Part shown: in pieces, positions 35,751-45,550 of the stretch | Position numbering within the stretch: position 1 is the first letter of the stretch | How the letters are laid out: each line of letters opens with the position of its first letter | Origin: Sorangium aterium | GTDB taxonomy: Bacteria > Myxococcota_A > Polyangia > Polyangiales > Polyangiaceae | NCBI RefSeq assembly: GCF_028368935.1 | Contig: NZ_JAQNDK010000002.1 | Coordinates: forward strand, 806,001 to 870,000 | Direction: 5' to 3' | DNA length: 64,000 bases | Notes under the pieces: generated by a model | The model's input: only the letters and a program-made list of their open reading frames with translations | Database searches by the model: none | Told to the model about the DNA's origin: nothing | Program-made: the position numbers and the translations under genes

Positions 35751-36955
35751 ATGCACAACTTCAGCTTCCAGAGCAGATGGGACATGTGGATGGCCGCTGC
35801 AGCGCTGTCGCTGCTGCCGGCATGCAGCGACGGCTCGGCGGAGCCGATCGGCACATCGCAGGCCGCGCTGCAGGGCGCGAACGGGATCAGCGCGGATCGC
35901 GTGATGGATTCGCAGTGGGGTCAGGGGTACTGCGCGCACATCGGGCCGCGAACGCCCTGTTCGACCCTGCCTTCCCCTTTCCGGACGTCCCGTACCGTGT
36001 CCGCCGCGGCTATCATCCGGGCGGAGACGCCGCCGACAGCCTGCTGCTCGAGGATTTCATCAATCCGACCGGCACGAGCTCCTACGGCCTGCCGAACACC
36101 ACCGGCGGCACCCTCTCGGTGGAGCACACGGCCCTGAGCGGACACGACCCTTCGCTCTCGGGCGCCTGGATCCACGACGTGGTCGCGGGCAGCTCGACGT
36201 TCTTCCAGTCGAACTGGTCCTCCGTCGGCACCGGCTTCGATCTCACGGGGTACGACACCCTCGATCTTCGCGCCGACCGCAGCTGGGGCTCCGATCCGAC
36301 CGAGGCTTCGTTCCTTGTGGAGCTCGTGAACGCCGACGATACCCGCTCGAGCGCCGTCGCCATCGATGAGTTCCTGGAGCTCGGTCCACCGCCGCGCGGC
36401 GGCACCACGCTGCCGGCTGCCCGCATTCCGCTGTCCTCATTCAGCGGCGCCACGCTCGCGTCGGTGCGCGGGGTTCGTCTGACCTTCACCACGCCGCTCG
36501 ACGGAAACAGCCTGTACCTGGCGAACATCCGCGCCACCCGTGTCACCACCGAGGCCCTGGCGGCTTCGGGGCAGCTCGCCTCCGTCGCGTCGAGCGCGGC
36601 GCCGCCCGCCTCCCGTGCGCGCGCCGCCGGCACGACCCTCCCCGAGCAGCGGCGGATCGTGGCGGGCAATGCCATCCAGAGCGTGAGGAGCAGCGGGGCC
36701 GACGCTGTCGAGATCACGCTCACCAGCGCCGAGTTCTTCGACCTCCGCGCCACCAACCTGGTGCTCACCGTCGGCACCGAGCGAAGCATCGCGGCTCGCC
36801 ATCCGAACGGTGATCTCAACACCGTTCAATTCCTGCTCCCGCGCGCCGCCTTCGATCGCCTCGGTGCGCAGGAGCCGGTGACGGTCGACTACGGTCCAGG
36901 CTCCTCCGTGGTCTGGGACTTCGGTCACCTTGACAAGACGGCGCTCGCTCCCTGA
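35751..36955 (+). pseudogene. Secreted beta-sandwich lipoprotein, frameshifted near 35935
   Basis: The start ATG 35751 encodes a signal peptide with lipobox-like LSLLPAC, then a spacer to SQWGQGYCAHI, where this frame loses coding character. The remainder of the protein continues in the -1 frame from about 35935 (ANALFDPAFPFPDVPYRV) to 36955. One lost base would explain it; a sequencing error or programmed shift cannot be excluded. The body has a carbohydrate-binding-like beta-sandwich (YDTLDLRADRSWGSDPTEAS, SLYLANIRATRV) and a C-terminal Ig-like domain (DAVEITLTSAEFFDLRATN). The GYCA piece faintly recalls a CBM2 start. If intact it would be a surface polymer-binding protein. Confidence 0.65.
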
Positions 36956-37226
36956 GCCGAAGACTCCCTGTTCAGCTTCTTTTCGCTGAAAATCACGACA
37001 AAATTAGGGAACTTGCCAGGTGTTGCCCCGGAAGCACCTCCGCAGCACCTGTGCTTCCCCACGGGCTCTCGTCGCGCCGCTCGGCGGCCGCTCAGGCGCA
37101 CCTGCACCGGCACGACGCTTGCCCAGGCCCCCGGACGGTGGGTCCACCAGGGCCGACCGAGCCCGCCGCCCCGCCCCGGGCCCGCGGCGGCTGCCCTCTT
37201 CACGACCCAGCCCCAGGACCCTTGTC

Positions 37227-38585
37227 ATGAGCTCACCCCGCAAGCAGCTTCGACTCGGCGCGTTCATCCCCGCCACCGGTCACCACGTCGCGGCCTGGCG
37301 GCACCCCGACGCGCACGCCGATGGAGGTCACAGCTTCAAGCACTACCAGCGCGTCGCCCAGGCCGCCGAGGCAGCGAAGTTCGATGCCGTCTTCCTCGCC
37401 GACAGCGCCGCCGTCTGGGGAGGGGCCTCCGATCTCGCCTCCCTGTCCCGGAGCGCCCACGCCGCGGCCTTCGAGCCCATCACCCTCCTGTCCGCGCTCT
37501 CGTCGGTCACGGAGCATATCGGGCTCATCGCGACCGTCACCACCACCTACAATGAGCCGTATCACCTGGCGCGCAAGTTCGCGTCGCTGGATCACCTGAG
37601 CGGCGGCCGCGCCGGCTGGAACCTGGTCACGTCGGCCAACCAGGCCGAGGCCCAGAACTTCGGGCTGGACGCCCACGTGGAGCACGCCCGCAGGTACGAG
37701 CGCGCCGAGGAGTTCATCGACGTCGTGACGGGGCTCTGGGACAGCTGGGAAGATGATGCCTTCCTGCGCGACAAGGAGTCCGGCGTGTTCGTCGATCCGG
37801 ACAAAGCGCACACGCTGAACCACAAGGGAAAGCACTTCTCCGTGCGCGGTCCGCTCAACGTGGCGCGCTCGCCGCAGGGGTACCCGGTTCGGGTGCAGGC
37901 GGGCTCGTCGGAGCCGGGCAAGGAGCTGGCGGCGCGCACCGCGGAGGTGATCTTCACCGCCCAGCAGACGCTCGCGGAGGCCCGGGCCTTCTACGCGGAC
38001 GTGAAGGGACGCCTGGCCAAGTACGGGCGCAGCCCCGAGCACCTGAAGATCATGCCCGGCCTCTTCCCGGTCGTCGGGCGCACCCAGGCCGAGGCGCAGG
38101 CCAAGTTCGACGCCCTCCAGGACCTTGTCCACCCGACCGTGGGGCTCTCGCTGCTGTCGGGGATGATCGGGGGATTCGACCTCTCGAAGCACCCTGTCGA
38201 CGGACCGATACCGGAGCTCCCCGCGAGCAACGGCGGCAAGAGCCGTCAGGCCCTCCTCCTCGATATCGCGCGGCGGGAAAACCTCACCATCCGCCAGCTC
38301 TACCTCCGGATCGCCGGGGCGCGCGGGCACAAGCAGCTCGTGGGCACGCCGGAGACCGTCGCCGACCTGATGGAAGAGTGGCTGTTGAACGAGGCCGCCG
38401 ACGGCTTCAACGTGATGCCGCCCCACCTGCCCGGCGGGCTCACCGATTTCATCACCCTGGTGCTCCCCGAGCTGCGCCGCCGCGGCCTCTTCCGCACCGA
38501 GTACGAGGGCCGCACGCTGCGCGAGAACCTGGGGCTGCCGCGCCCGGAGAACCGATTCGCCCGGCGCGCGGCCGGCGCGGCCTGA
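37227..38585 (+). CDS. LLM-class flavin monooxygenase, NtaA/SnaA/DszA type
   Basis: A 452-aa bacterial-luciferase-like (TIM barrel) oxygenase that uses FMNH2 from a separate reductase. It matches the NtaA/SnaA/DszA subfamily: LGAFIPATGHHVAAWR at the start, AAEAAKFDAVFLAD, LDHLSGGRAGWNLVTSAN (about residues 124-141), GPLNVARSPQGYPVRVQAGSS, and a C-terminal DGFNVMPPHLPGGLTDF. ATG 37227 begins the first conserved strand. Members degrade nitrilotriacetate, dibenzothiophene sulfone, long alkanes or similar xenobiotics; the substrate here is unknown. No flavin reductase gene is adjacent. A weak hairpin (TTCAGC/GCTGAA, 36971-36990) lies upstream. Confidence 0.88.
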   Translation: MSSPRKQLRLGAFIPATGHHVAAWRHPDAHADGGHSFKHYQRVAQAAEAAKFDAVFLADSAAVWGGASDLASLSRSAHAAAFEPITLLSALSSVTEHIGLIATVTTTYNEPYHLARKFASLDHLSGGRAGWNLVTSANQAEAQNFGLDAHVEHARRYERAEEFIDVVTGLWDSWEDDAFLRDKESGVFVDPDKAHTLNHKGKHFSVRGPLNVARSPQGYPVRVQAGSSEPGKELAARTAEVIFTAQQTLAEARAFYADVKGRLAKYGRSPEHLKIMPGLFPVVGRTQAEAQAKFDALQDLVHPTVGLSLLSGMIGGFDLSKHPVDGPIPELPASNGGKSRQALLLDIARRENLTIRQLYLRIAGARGHKQLVGTPETVADLMEEWLLNEAADGFNVMPPHLPGGLTDFITLVLPELRRRGLFRTEYEGRTLRENLGLPRPENRFARRAAGAA

Positions 38586-38715
38586 GCGAGCCCCGGGACC
38601 GCCGGCACGGCCTTCAGGCCCATCGCGCGCTTCGCGTTCTCCTTTCACACCGGCGTCGCCGAGGCGCGAGTCGACGACCGCCCGGGCGGCGCGCGGTTCG
38701 TCTATCCTGGCCGCC

Positions 38716-39327
38716 ATGATCAAGCGCGGCACGAGCGGTCGAGGTGGTCCTGCGGACGACGTGTTCGCTGCGAGGAAGCGCAAGCCGGTACCCCACGAGT
38801 TCGTGCTCGACGCGCTCGCCCCGCTCGGGCCCGAGACGCGGCCGATGTTCGGCTGCCTGGCGGTCTATGTGGAGGACAAGATCGTCCTCATCCTGCGCGA
38901 CAAGCCCGCGCCCGCGCAGGACAACGGCGTCTGGCTCGCCACGACGGAGGAGCACCACGCGGCCCTGCGCCCTGAGTTCCCGAGCATGCGGAGCATCGAG
39001 GTGCTCGGGAGCGGGGTGACGGGCTGGCAGGTGCTCCCGGCGGACGCGCCCGATTTCGAGGAAGCCGCGCTGCGGGCGTGCGCGCTCATCGAGGCGGGCG
39101 ATCCGCGCATCGGGAAGGTGCCGGGAGAGCGGCGGAAGCGGGGCGAGGCGCCGGCGAAGAAGGCGTCGGTGAAGAAGGCAGCGGTGAAGAAGGCGCCGGC
39201 GAAGAAGGCAGCGGTGAAGAAGGCGCCGGCGAAGAAGGCGCCGGCGAAGAAGGCGCCGGCGAAGAAGGCAGCGGTGACGTCGGCTGCGAAGAGCGGCGGG
39301 AAGGCGACTGCGAAGAGGCGATCTTGA
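38716..39327 (+). CDS. TfoX N-domain-like protein with histone-H1-like tail
   Basis: A 203-aa protein. Residues 25-125 resemble the TfoX/Sxy N-terminal domain (PMFGCLAVYVEDKIVLILRD, the family's conserved MFG-containing strand). Residues 135-203 are nearly pure Lys/Ala/Pro (KKAPAKKAAVKK-type repeats), like the C-terminal tail of histone H1 and bacterial Hc1/AlgP-like DNA-binding tails. The tail should bind DNA or polyphosphate without sequence preference. TfoX in gammaproteobacteria promotes competence, but the N-domain alone in other phyla has no proven role. It is convergent with the helicase gene, 27 bases apart. The repeat region is prone to slippage, so tail length may vary. Confidence 0.75.
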   Translation: MIKRGTSGRGGPADDVFAARKRKPVPHEFVLDALAPLGPETRPMFGCLAVYVEDKIVLILRDKPAPAQDNGVWLATTEEHHAALRPEFPSMRSIEVLGSGVTGWQVLPADAPDFEEAALRACALIEAGDPRIGKVPGERRKRGEAPAKKASVKKAAVKKAPAKKAAVKKAPAKKAPAKKAPAKKAAVTSAAKSGGKATAKRRS

Positions 39328-39354
39328 GCATCCGCGATGAAGGTCCTGGTCGAC

Positions 39355-41037
39355 TCAGCGCTCCTCGCGCGGCGCGGTGACCCTCGCCCACACCGCAAGG
39401 ATCATGGCCTGTTCCACGGTGCTCGGCGGGGGATAGCCCTTCGGGGGCTCGGCCGGCAGGGGCACGGGGGGCTTTCCTCTGCGCCATGGGGCGTCGTGGC
39501 GCGCCGAGGCCCCGGCCGCGGGGCCGCGGCGCGCGACCTCGTAATCGACAGCGGCCACCGCCTCCTCGAGGGTGGAGAAGCGCTCGACCAGCTTGCCATC
39601 CAGCAGGACGTGCCACCGCTTCCCCCGACCGCCGCGGGTAAGGACGACGACCTCGCTGATCGCGCCGGGCTTCTTCTCGTAATGGAGCGCGAGGCCGAAG
39701 CGGCCGAGAGAGGCCCACGCATTGCGCGAGATGGCCATCACCTCGGGGTCGACGCGGAGGCTCAGCGGATCGAAGTGCGCGGCGCGCTCCTGGATCTCGC
39801 GCAGCGTGATGCGGCCCGCCTCGACCTCGAACCCGGGGTAGTCGAACGTCACCTGCCGATAGAAGCGGCTCGCCTCCGAGGCGTCCCTGCCCTCGAGATC
39901 GAGGTCGCGGGGCATGCCGAAGAGCGAGGGCAGCGTGCACAGCTGGAGCGAGGAGAGGTCGACGAAATCGAGGATCAGGCAATCCTTCTTGCCTGGATGG
40001 AGGCGCGTGCCGCGCCCGACGCACTGGGCGTAGAGCCCATCCGAGCGGGTGGGGCGGGCCATCGCGATGCAGGAGACGCCAGGGTCGTCGAAGCCCTCGG
40101 TGAGGACAGCGACGTTGGTGAGGACCTGGACGCGCTCTTCCCGGAAATCGGCGAGGATCCGGCCGCGGAGGTCGGAGGGCATGTCGCCGTGGACGTAGGC
40201 CGATCGGACGCCCAGGTGGTTGAGCGCCTTGGAGAGGTTCCTGGCGTGCGCGACCGTGACGCAGAAGGCGATGGTGCGGCGGTCGCGGGCGAGCTCTTGA
40301 ATCGATCGGGCGACGAGCGCGTTGCGCTCCTCCAGGTCGACGGCCTCCTCGAGCTCCTCCGTGGCGAAGTCGAGTCCTCCGCCGTCGAGGCGGGAGAGAT
40401 CGGTGGCGGTGGCGACGCGGTAGCCGGTGAGGGGGGCGAGGTAGCCGTCCGCGATCATCTCGGTGAGGGAGCGGCTGTAGACGATCGCCTCGAAGACATC
40501 GTCGAGCCCTTTGCCGTCGCCGCGGGCCGTCGTGGCGGTGAACCCGAGGAGGGTGCCTGTCCACGCGGGGTCGAAGGCGCCGACCTGGCGCAGGACGCGG
40601 CGGTTGTCCTCGGCGGGGGCGTGGTGGCATTCATCGTAGATCACGAGGCCGATATCGCGGCCGCTGGTGACCTGCTCCAGACGCTTCTCGTGGAGGGAGC
40701 GTATGGAACAGACGATGACGCGCGCGTCCGCCGGGGCGCGGAGCTCGCCCTGCTCGACGGCGACCGTGGCCTGTCCGGCGAGGGCGCGCTCGATCTTGTC
40801 CTTGGCCTGGAAGAGGAGCTCTTCGCGGTGGGCGAGGACGAGGACCTGCCGCCTGGCGAGGCGGGCGAGATGGGAGAAGATGACCGTCTTGCCAGCGCCG
40901 GTGGGGAGGCACACGACCATGCGCCGGACGCCGCGCCTGCGGGCCGCGAGCACGGCGTCGACGGCGGCGCGCTGGTAAGGGCGCAGGGCGGGCGCGCCGG
41001 GGCCGGCCGGTGCAGAGACGGTCGTGGGGATGGTCAT
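39355..41037 (-). CDS. SF2 DEAD/DEAH-box helicase
   Basis: A 560-aa superfamily-2 helicase of the UvrB/SSL2-like group. LRPYQRAAVDAVL (residues 18-30) is the Q-like opening; Walker A is PTGAGKT (45-51); motif II is DECHH; motif III FTATT; motif IV-V LTNVAVLTEGFDDPGVS; and motif VI QCVGRGTRLHPGKKDCL. After the two RecA lobes come about 200 residues with no recognised nuclease domain. It stands alone, without restriction or methylase genes, so a DNA-repair or RNA/DNA remodelling role is more likely than type III restriction. The start is ATG 41037. Confidence 0.88.
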   Translation of the reverse strand: MTIPTTVSAPAGPGAPALRPYQRAAVDAVLAARRRGVRRMVVCLPTGAGKTVIFSHLARLARRQVLVLAHREELLFQAKDKIERALAGQATVAVEQGELRAPADARVIVCSIRSLHEKRLEQVTSGRDIGLVIYDECHHAPAEDNRRVLRQVGAFDPAWTGTLLGFTATTARGDGKGLDDVFEAIVYSRSLTEMIADGYLAPLTGYRVATATDLSRLDGGGLDFATEELEEAVDLEERNALVARSIQELARDRRTIAFCVTVAHARNLSKALNHLGVRSAYVHGDMPSDLRGRILADFREERVQVLTNVAVLTEGFDDPGVSCIAMARPTRSDGLYAQCVGRGTRLHPGKKDCLILDFVDLSSLQLCTLPSLFGMPRDLDLEGRDASEASRFYRQVTFDYPGFEVEAGRITLREIQERAAHFDPLSLRVDPEVMAISRNAWASLGRFGLALHYEKKPGAISEVVVLTRGGRGKRWHVLLDGKLVERFSTLEEAVAAVDYEVARRGPAAGASARHDAPWRRGKPPVPLPAEPPKGYPPPSTVEQAMILAVWARVTAPREER

Positions 41038-41177
41038 GAGCTCTCGTGCGGGCGTGGCGATAGCATAGCCCGGAGCCCCCGTCCGTACGCCTCACGGCCC
41101 CGGTCCGCTCTGTGGTCGGCGAGGCGTGCCGGGGGCGGCGCGGGCGGGACTGCGTCGCTGTCCCCGAACGATCGATG

Positions 41178-42101
41178 TCACCTCGACCACTGGGAGAAGA
41201 GGTATCCGTAGAATTGCTCGAGATCCACCTGGTCGAGCGCCCGTACCGGGCGACCGCCGGGCACGACCCTGGTGCGCCCTTGCGAGGGGCCCGTGGTGAC
41301 GATCTCCGTCTCCCAGGCGCGGAGGGTGAACATCTCCGGCTTGCCGACATACGAGGTCGTCAGCACGTCCCACGCGAAGTAATCCTGGTGGCCGGCGAGC
41401 GCGTAGCAGGTACCCGCGAGATCGGAGAGGGGGTATCGGCGCTGGCGGGACAGGCGGCGGAGGAACGCCTGGGTGACGGGGACGAGGTTCGTGATGTCCA
41501 GCGGACAGAGGGTGATCGGGATGGCGGTCTTCCAGATGCGGTCGGCGGCGATCGGGTCCCAGTAGACGTTCCACTCGGCGGAGCCGTCCTGTCCGCTCTC
41601 GAAGGCCGTCTGCACGTTCCCGGGCACGTTGAGCGCGCCGCCCATCCAGACGATCTCGCGGATGTTGCCCTCGATGCGAGGATCGATGTCGAGCGCCGCG
41701 GCGACGGTGGTGAGCGGCCCGGTCACGAGGAGCGTCATGGGCTCGGGGGCGGCGCGCAGGGCGCTCGCCATGAAGGCTTGTCCGGTCTCGGGGACGCGCC
41801 GGGTGAGGAGCTCCTCGCGCTCGTTCAGGATGGGGATCTTGTCGATGCAGAAGGCGTCGCGCCGGAAGATGGGCGGAAAGGGGTTGAGCCCGCGGACGGT
41901 GCTCTCGGCGACGGGCACGTCGTGGCGGCCCACCAGATCGAGGATCTTTCGCGTGACGCTGACGGCAGGCTCGATGTAGCAGTCGGCAGGGGTGACGACG
42001 ACGCCGAGGACATCGACGTGGTCCATCGTCAACAGGAGCAGCAGCGCGAGGTAGTCATCGACGCCGCCGTCGTGATCCATGAGGACGCGCGTTCGTGTCA
42101 T
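41178..42101 (-). CDS. Inosine-uridine-preferring nucleoside hydrolase family
   Basis: A 307-aa N-ribohydrolase that would split nucleosides into base and ribose. The calcium-binding N-terminal motif appears as MDHDGGVDDYLALL (residues 8-21), with the conserved Asp residues present. Further family blocks are LLVTGPLTTVAAAL, IVWMGGALNVPGN and AEWNVYWDPIAADRIW; a late Asp in FAWDVLTTSYV completes the site. ATG 42101 has AAGGAG upstream and is preferred over the 43 residues of low-complexity frame before it. The enzyme is probably for nucleoside salvage, likely cytoplasmic as no signal is seen. Confidence 0.88.
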   Translation of the reverse strand: MTRTRVLMDHDGGVDDYLALLLLLTMDHVDVLGVVVTPADCYIEPAVSVTRKILDLVGRHDVPVAESTVRGLNPFPPIFRRDAFCIDKIPILNEREELLTRRVPETGQAFMASALRAAPEPMTLLVTGPLTTVAAALDIDPRIEGNIREIVWMGGALNVPGNVQTAFESGQDGSAEWNVYWDPIAADRIWKTAIPITLCPLDITNLVPVTQAFLRRLSRQRRYPLSDLAGTCYALAGHQDYFAWDVLTTSYVGKPEMFTLRAWETEIVTTGPSQGRTRVVPGGRPVRALDQVDLEQFYGYLFSQWSR

Positions 42102-42321
42102 GAAGAGCTCCTTGCGAGCGCGGAGGGGTGGCGCCGCGCGCGAGAGAGAGCCCGACCGGGATCTGCCTGGCGGCGACGAGGAGAATTTCAAGGCAAAGGC
42201 GCGAGGGCGCAAGAGGCCATGAAATCGCATCCCGTCGCCGCTGCCATTCTCTCCCTAAAGAGCGTCGGCTGCGTGCGACGCGCGTCGCGCTGGATCGACT
42301 CCGGCGCGACGCTTGGACCGT

Positions 42322-43548
42322 TCAGCGGCGGTCGCGGCGCCGTCGCGCGCGGCTCGCGAGGGACAGCGCGAGCCCGATCGCAGGCAGCGCCCAGCCCGGC
42401 GAGGCGCTGCGGCCCGCGCTGCCGGCGCTGACCGAGCAGCCGCCGCTGTCGTCCCCGCCATCCGGGTCCTCCGGAGAGTCCCCACCGCCGCCCGCCCCGG
42501 ATCCCCCGGAGCCGCCACCGCCCACCCCGGATCCCCCGGAGCCGCCACCGCCCGCCCCGGATCCGCCCGAGCCGCCGGCACCCGTTCCTGGGTCCTCGCA
42601 GGAGCTCACGTCATCTTCGGCGCAGAGGCTGCCGCGCCCGTCGCAGTACGCCGCCCTCGCGTCGCACCAGGCCTCCTCGAAGCCCTCGGGCGGAGAAGCG
42701 CACGCCGCGACAGCCGCGCCGATGCGCGTCGCGTCGGCCGGGAAGACGCCCGTCGCGCCCGCGTCGCCGTGCGGAACGCAGGTGCGCTCCGTCTCGACCG
42801 TCGCGCCGTCGACGAGGCTCTTGTACGTGAGCTGGTAGCAGTACTCCGTCGCCGCGACGTCGTATGTCTGGCTCAGGTGCCCTTCCCAGACCGTCTTCTT
42901 GGCGAGCTCCTTCCCGTCCGGGCTCGAGAAGGTGAAGATCTGCACGTATTGCCCCACGCCGTGGTCCGCTCCCCCGCTCACATCGAGGGAGACGGTGACG
43001 TAACGCTCCATTTCTTCTGCCACGCAGCTCTCTTGCGGACCGCAGCTCCCCGGGCCCAGATCGGCGGTGCAGCAGCTCGTCTCGCCGTGCCAGCGCTCTC
43101 CTAGGGTGATATTGGCCTGGACAGGGACGGCGCCGACGTCCATGTCGACAGCGGCGCTGGCCTGGGTCTCCCAGACAATGACGCTGCGGTTCTGTCCCTC
43201 GACCTCGACCTGGTAGGTGTGGCCGTCGACGAGCGGGGCCGCGGGGCGAAAGCCGAGCAAGCGCTCGCCCTGGCCGATGAGCACGTCGGCGACCTCCTCC
43301 TGGGCGCCGCTGATGGCCTCGCCCGTGTCCTTGTCCTTCACCACGAGCTCGGGCGCGCTCTCTGGGCAGTGGGAGTAGCAGGAGACCCGCGCCACGATGA
43401 TCCCGTCGAGCGGCACGGCGCGCGGGACGGCGGATGCATAGGGGCCGTCCGGCGCAGGCGTGCAGGCAGAGCTCGGGCGGGAGATACCGAGAGCGCCCAG
43501 GCCTCCCATGACGGCGAGAGTCAACGCGGTGAAACGAGAATAAGGCAT
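42322..43548 (-). CDS. MYXO-CTERM-anchored secreted protein
   Basis: A 408-aa secreted protein. The N-terminal Sec signal ends near SSACTP (residues 1-29). The ectodomain (30 to about 320) is Cys-rich (TSCCTADLGPGSCGPQESC, CYSHCPES) with beta-rich repeats. A Gly/Ser linker (GGSGGSGAGGGG repeats) and acidic patch lead to GGCSVSAGSAGRSA, a transmembrane helix and RARRRRDRR, which is the MYXO-CTERM sorting signal: an invariant Cys, helix and Arg cluster cut and lipidated for surface display in myxobacteria. GAGGAGG lies eight bases before ATG 43548. Function of the ectodomain is unknown. Confidence 0.8.
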   Translation of the reverse strand: MPYSRFTALTLAVMGGLGALGISRPSSACTPAPDGPYASAVPRAVPLDGIIVARVSCYSHCPESAPELVVKDKDTGEAISGAQEEVADVLIGQGERLLGFRPAAPLVDGHTYQVEVEGQNRSVIVWETQASAAVDMDVGAVPVQANITLGERWHGETSCCTADLGPGSCGPQESCVAEEMERYVTVSLDVSGGADHGVGQYVQIFTFSSPDGKELAKKTVWEGHLSQTYDVAATEYCYQLTYKSLVDGATVETERTCVPHGDAGATGVFPADATRIGAAVAACASPPEGFEEAWCDARAAYCDGRGSLCAEDDVSSCEDPGTGAGGSGGSGAGGGGSGGSGVGGGGSGGSGAGGGGDSPEDPDGGDDSGGCSVSAGSAGRSASPGWALPAIGLALSLASRARRRRDRR

Positions 43549-43800
43549 CGAAGTTCCTCCTCAAGCGACCCGACGCGGGTCAACCCGCACGGGCCTGTGC
43601 AGACACGCGCCGCTGTGCAGACTCCGTGCCGATCGCGACTCCCCGGGCCGCCGCGAGGTTCTCGAGGGTTCCCGCGCCCGTCGCACGTGACCGTGTGTCA
43701 ACCTGTGCCGATGTGCGGGTGCTAGCGTTGGTGTCGACCAGCAGGAGCCCATGCGCGCGGCGGAGTGCACGCCCGCCGCGCGGCATGTGCGCCGCGTGGC

Positions 43801-44379
43801 TCAGCCCGGGTGCTGCTGCAGGCGGTGCAGGTGGTGCTCCTCGCCGTTCAAGGTCAGCACCGCCATGAACCCCTCACGCGCGAGCTCCTCCTCGATCCTG
43901 AACTCGTGCGTTCCCTGGGTGACGGAGGTGTCGACGACGCGCGTGACCTTCGGTTCCAGGGCGCCGCCGGGGTAGCTGTAGATGTCGAGGCGCAGCGTGC
44001 AGGCGCGCTCGATCGTCGCGCGTGCGACGAAGGCGTCGTCGGCCTCCGTCACCGAGAAGGCGCTCCCGAGCTCTCCCTCGACGGAAGATCTCCTGAGCGC
44101 CCAGGCGATCTGCTGGCTGGCGATCGGGGCGTACACGTCCAGCACCATCACGTCCTTGTTCTGCTCCTTGAAGCGCGCGTGGAGGCGCGCGCGGGTGGCG
44201 GCGTCCACGCCGCCGCCGAGCGTGATGAGGTCGAAGTCGCCTGCGTGGAACTCCGTGTCCGGCGACGCGCTCAAGGTGCCGACGGCCGAGTGCCCCTGCG
44301 CGTTCAGCGCTGCCACGCCCCGCTCGAGGACATCGGCCCTCTTGCCGATGACGAGGATCCTGGTCGCTCTCGATGCCAT
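43801..44379 (-). CDS. Receiver-like hypothetical protein
   Basis: A 192-aa soluble protein. Its first 100 residues fold like a Rossmann or receiver domain (ATRILVIGKRADVLERGVAAL, FDLITLGGGVDAATR, MVLDVYAPIASQQI), but the phosphoacceptor Asp of response regulators is not in place (LGGG there). The C-terminal half is beta-rich (ACTLRLDIYSYPGG, THEFRIEEELAREG) and ends in a His-rich tail. AAGGAGAG precedes ATG 44379. It follows the NmrA-like gene by 34 bases on the same strand, so the two are likely an operon. No function assigned. Confidence 0.65.
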   Translation of the reverse strand: MASRATRILVIGKRADVLERGVAALNAQGHSAVGTLSASPDTEFHAGDFDLITLGGGVDAATRARLHARFKEQNKDVMVLDVYAPIASQQIAWALRRSSVEGELGSAFSVTEADDAFVARATIERACTLRLDIYSYPGGALEPKVTRVVDTSVTQGTHEFRIEEELAREGFMAVLTLNGEEHHLHRLQQHPG

Positions 44380-44413
44380 GCTCTCTCCTTACCTCGCGAT
44401 CTGCCGCCGCGCC

Positions 44414-45262
44414 CTACTGGAACGCTTTCACGTGGCGTTCCAGCCATTCGTCGAACGTCCGCCCCCTGCGCCCGAGGAGCTGCTCGATGGCAGGCGAGGG
44501 CTCCTCGCCCTTCCCGGTCCTGATCAACGCGAACGCCTCGAGCAAGGCGCGGATGAACACCTCGGGGAGCCCCGCCTTCGCCATCCCCTCGCGGGCGGCG
44601 TCCTCGCTGACATCGACGTACCTGAGCGGTCTGCCGATCGCGGCGCTGATCTTCGCCACCTGCTCCGCTGTGGTCAGCGCTTCCGGCCCGGTGAGCTCGT
44701 ACTCCTTGCCTTCGTGCCCCGGCGAGGTCAGCGCCTTCACCGCCACCGCCGCGATGTCGCGCTCGTCGATCGGTCTCGCCTTGGCGTCGCCGAGGGGCTG
44801 GAACACCGCGCCCTGCGCCTTGATGGACGCGGCCCACCGGAGCGTGTTCGAGGCGAACCCTCCCGGCCGGAGCATCGTCCAGGCGACGCCCGACGCCTTG
44901 ACCCTCGCCTCGGCCTCGCGGTGCCAGCGGGCGATCTGGACGTCGGGCGCGCGGGCGACGCTCGACGACGAGAGCAGCACGATGTGCTTCACGCCCGCCC
45001 TCTTCGCGGCGTCGGCCGCGTTGCCGGCGAGCTTCGGCAGGTCGCCGCCCACGCAGACAAGGAACGCCCTGTCCACGCCGGCGAACGCCGCGTCGAGCGT
45101 CTCGGGCTTCGAGAGATCGCCCTTCACGACGGCGATGTTGCCGCCGAGCTCTCGCAGCCTCGCCGGATCGCGCACGAGCGCGCGGACCGGCTGGCCGGCG
45201 TCGATGAGCTGCTCGAGCACCGCACCGCCCACATTCCCTGTCGCTCCGGTCACGAGGATCAT
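44414..45262 (-). CDS. NmrA-like NAD(P)-binding protein
   Basis: A 282-aa atypical SDR of the NmrA/HSCARG/quinone-oxidoreductase-2 group. The NAD(P) motif ILVTGATGNVG begins at residue 2; further typical blocks are VRALVRDPARL, VVKGDLSKPETLDAAFAGVD, and TMLRPGGFASNTLRW. There is no YxxxK, as usual in this group, which senses redox state or reduces quinones. ATG 45262 follows GGGAG and starts at the first strand, so the longer frame to 45379 is not used. Operon with the receiver-like gene. Confidence 0.85.
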   Translation of the reverse strand: MILVTGATGNVGGAVLEQLIDAGQPVRALVRDPARLRELGGNIAVVKGDLSKPETLDAAFAGVDRAFLVCVGGDLPKLAGNAADAAKRAGVKHIVLLSSSSVARAPDVQIARWHREAEARVKASGVAWTMLRPGGFASNTLRWAASIKAQGAVFQPLGDAKARPIDERDIAAVAVKALTSPGHEGKEYELTGPEALTTAEQVAKISAAIGRPLRYVDVSEDAAREGMAKAGLPEVFIRALLEAFALIRTGKGEEPSPAIEQLLGRRGRTFDEWLERHVKAFQ

Positions 45263-45550
45263 CTGCCGCTCCCTTTCATCGCGTTCTCCTTCCATGACGC
45301 GCCGCCCTCGCCTCGTCGGCGGGCCGCGTCCGAAGAGCAACGTGCGACAAAGCCTCCCGCATGTCGGATCACGTGCCAATGTGTTGGAATAACTCTGCTC
45401 GTTTGTTGCCTGCCCGCCGTGCCCTTCCGCGCTGGAAGTGCTCTGTCAGCCGAGCTGGATCGCTCTGATGTCGAACCGTTTCGAGCGCTCACGCGGGCGG
45501 CCCTGCCGGCCGGAGACTGCGCTATAAGCCGCCGGTCGAAGGAGACGAAC

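Noticed and set aside
36971-36990. Rho-independent terminator after the frameshifted lipoprotein
   Set aside because: The TTCAGC/GCTGAA stem is only six base pairs with an AT-rich loop and no T-tract, too weak to call.
39355-41037. Type III restriction subunit
   Set aside because: The helicase motifs fit, but no nuclease domain and no partner methylase gene are present, so restriction is not supported.
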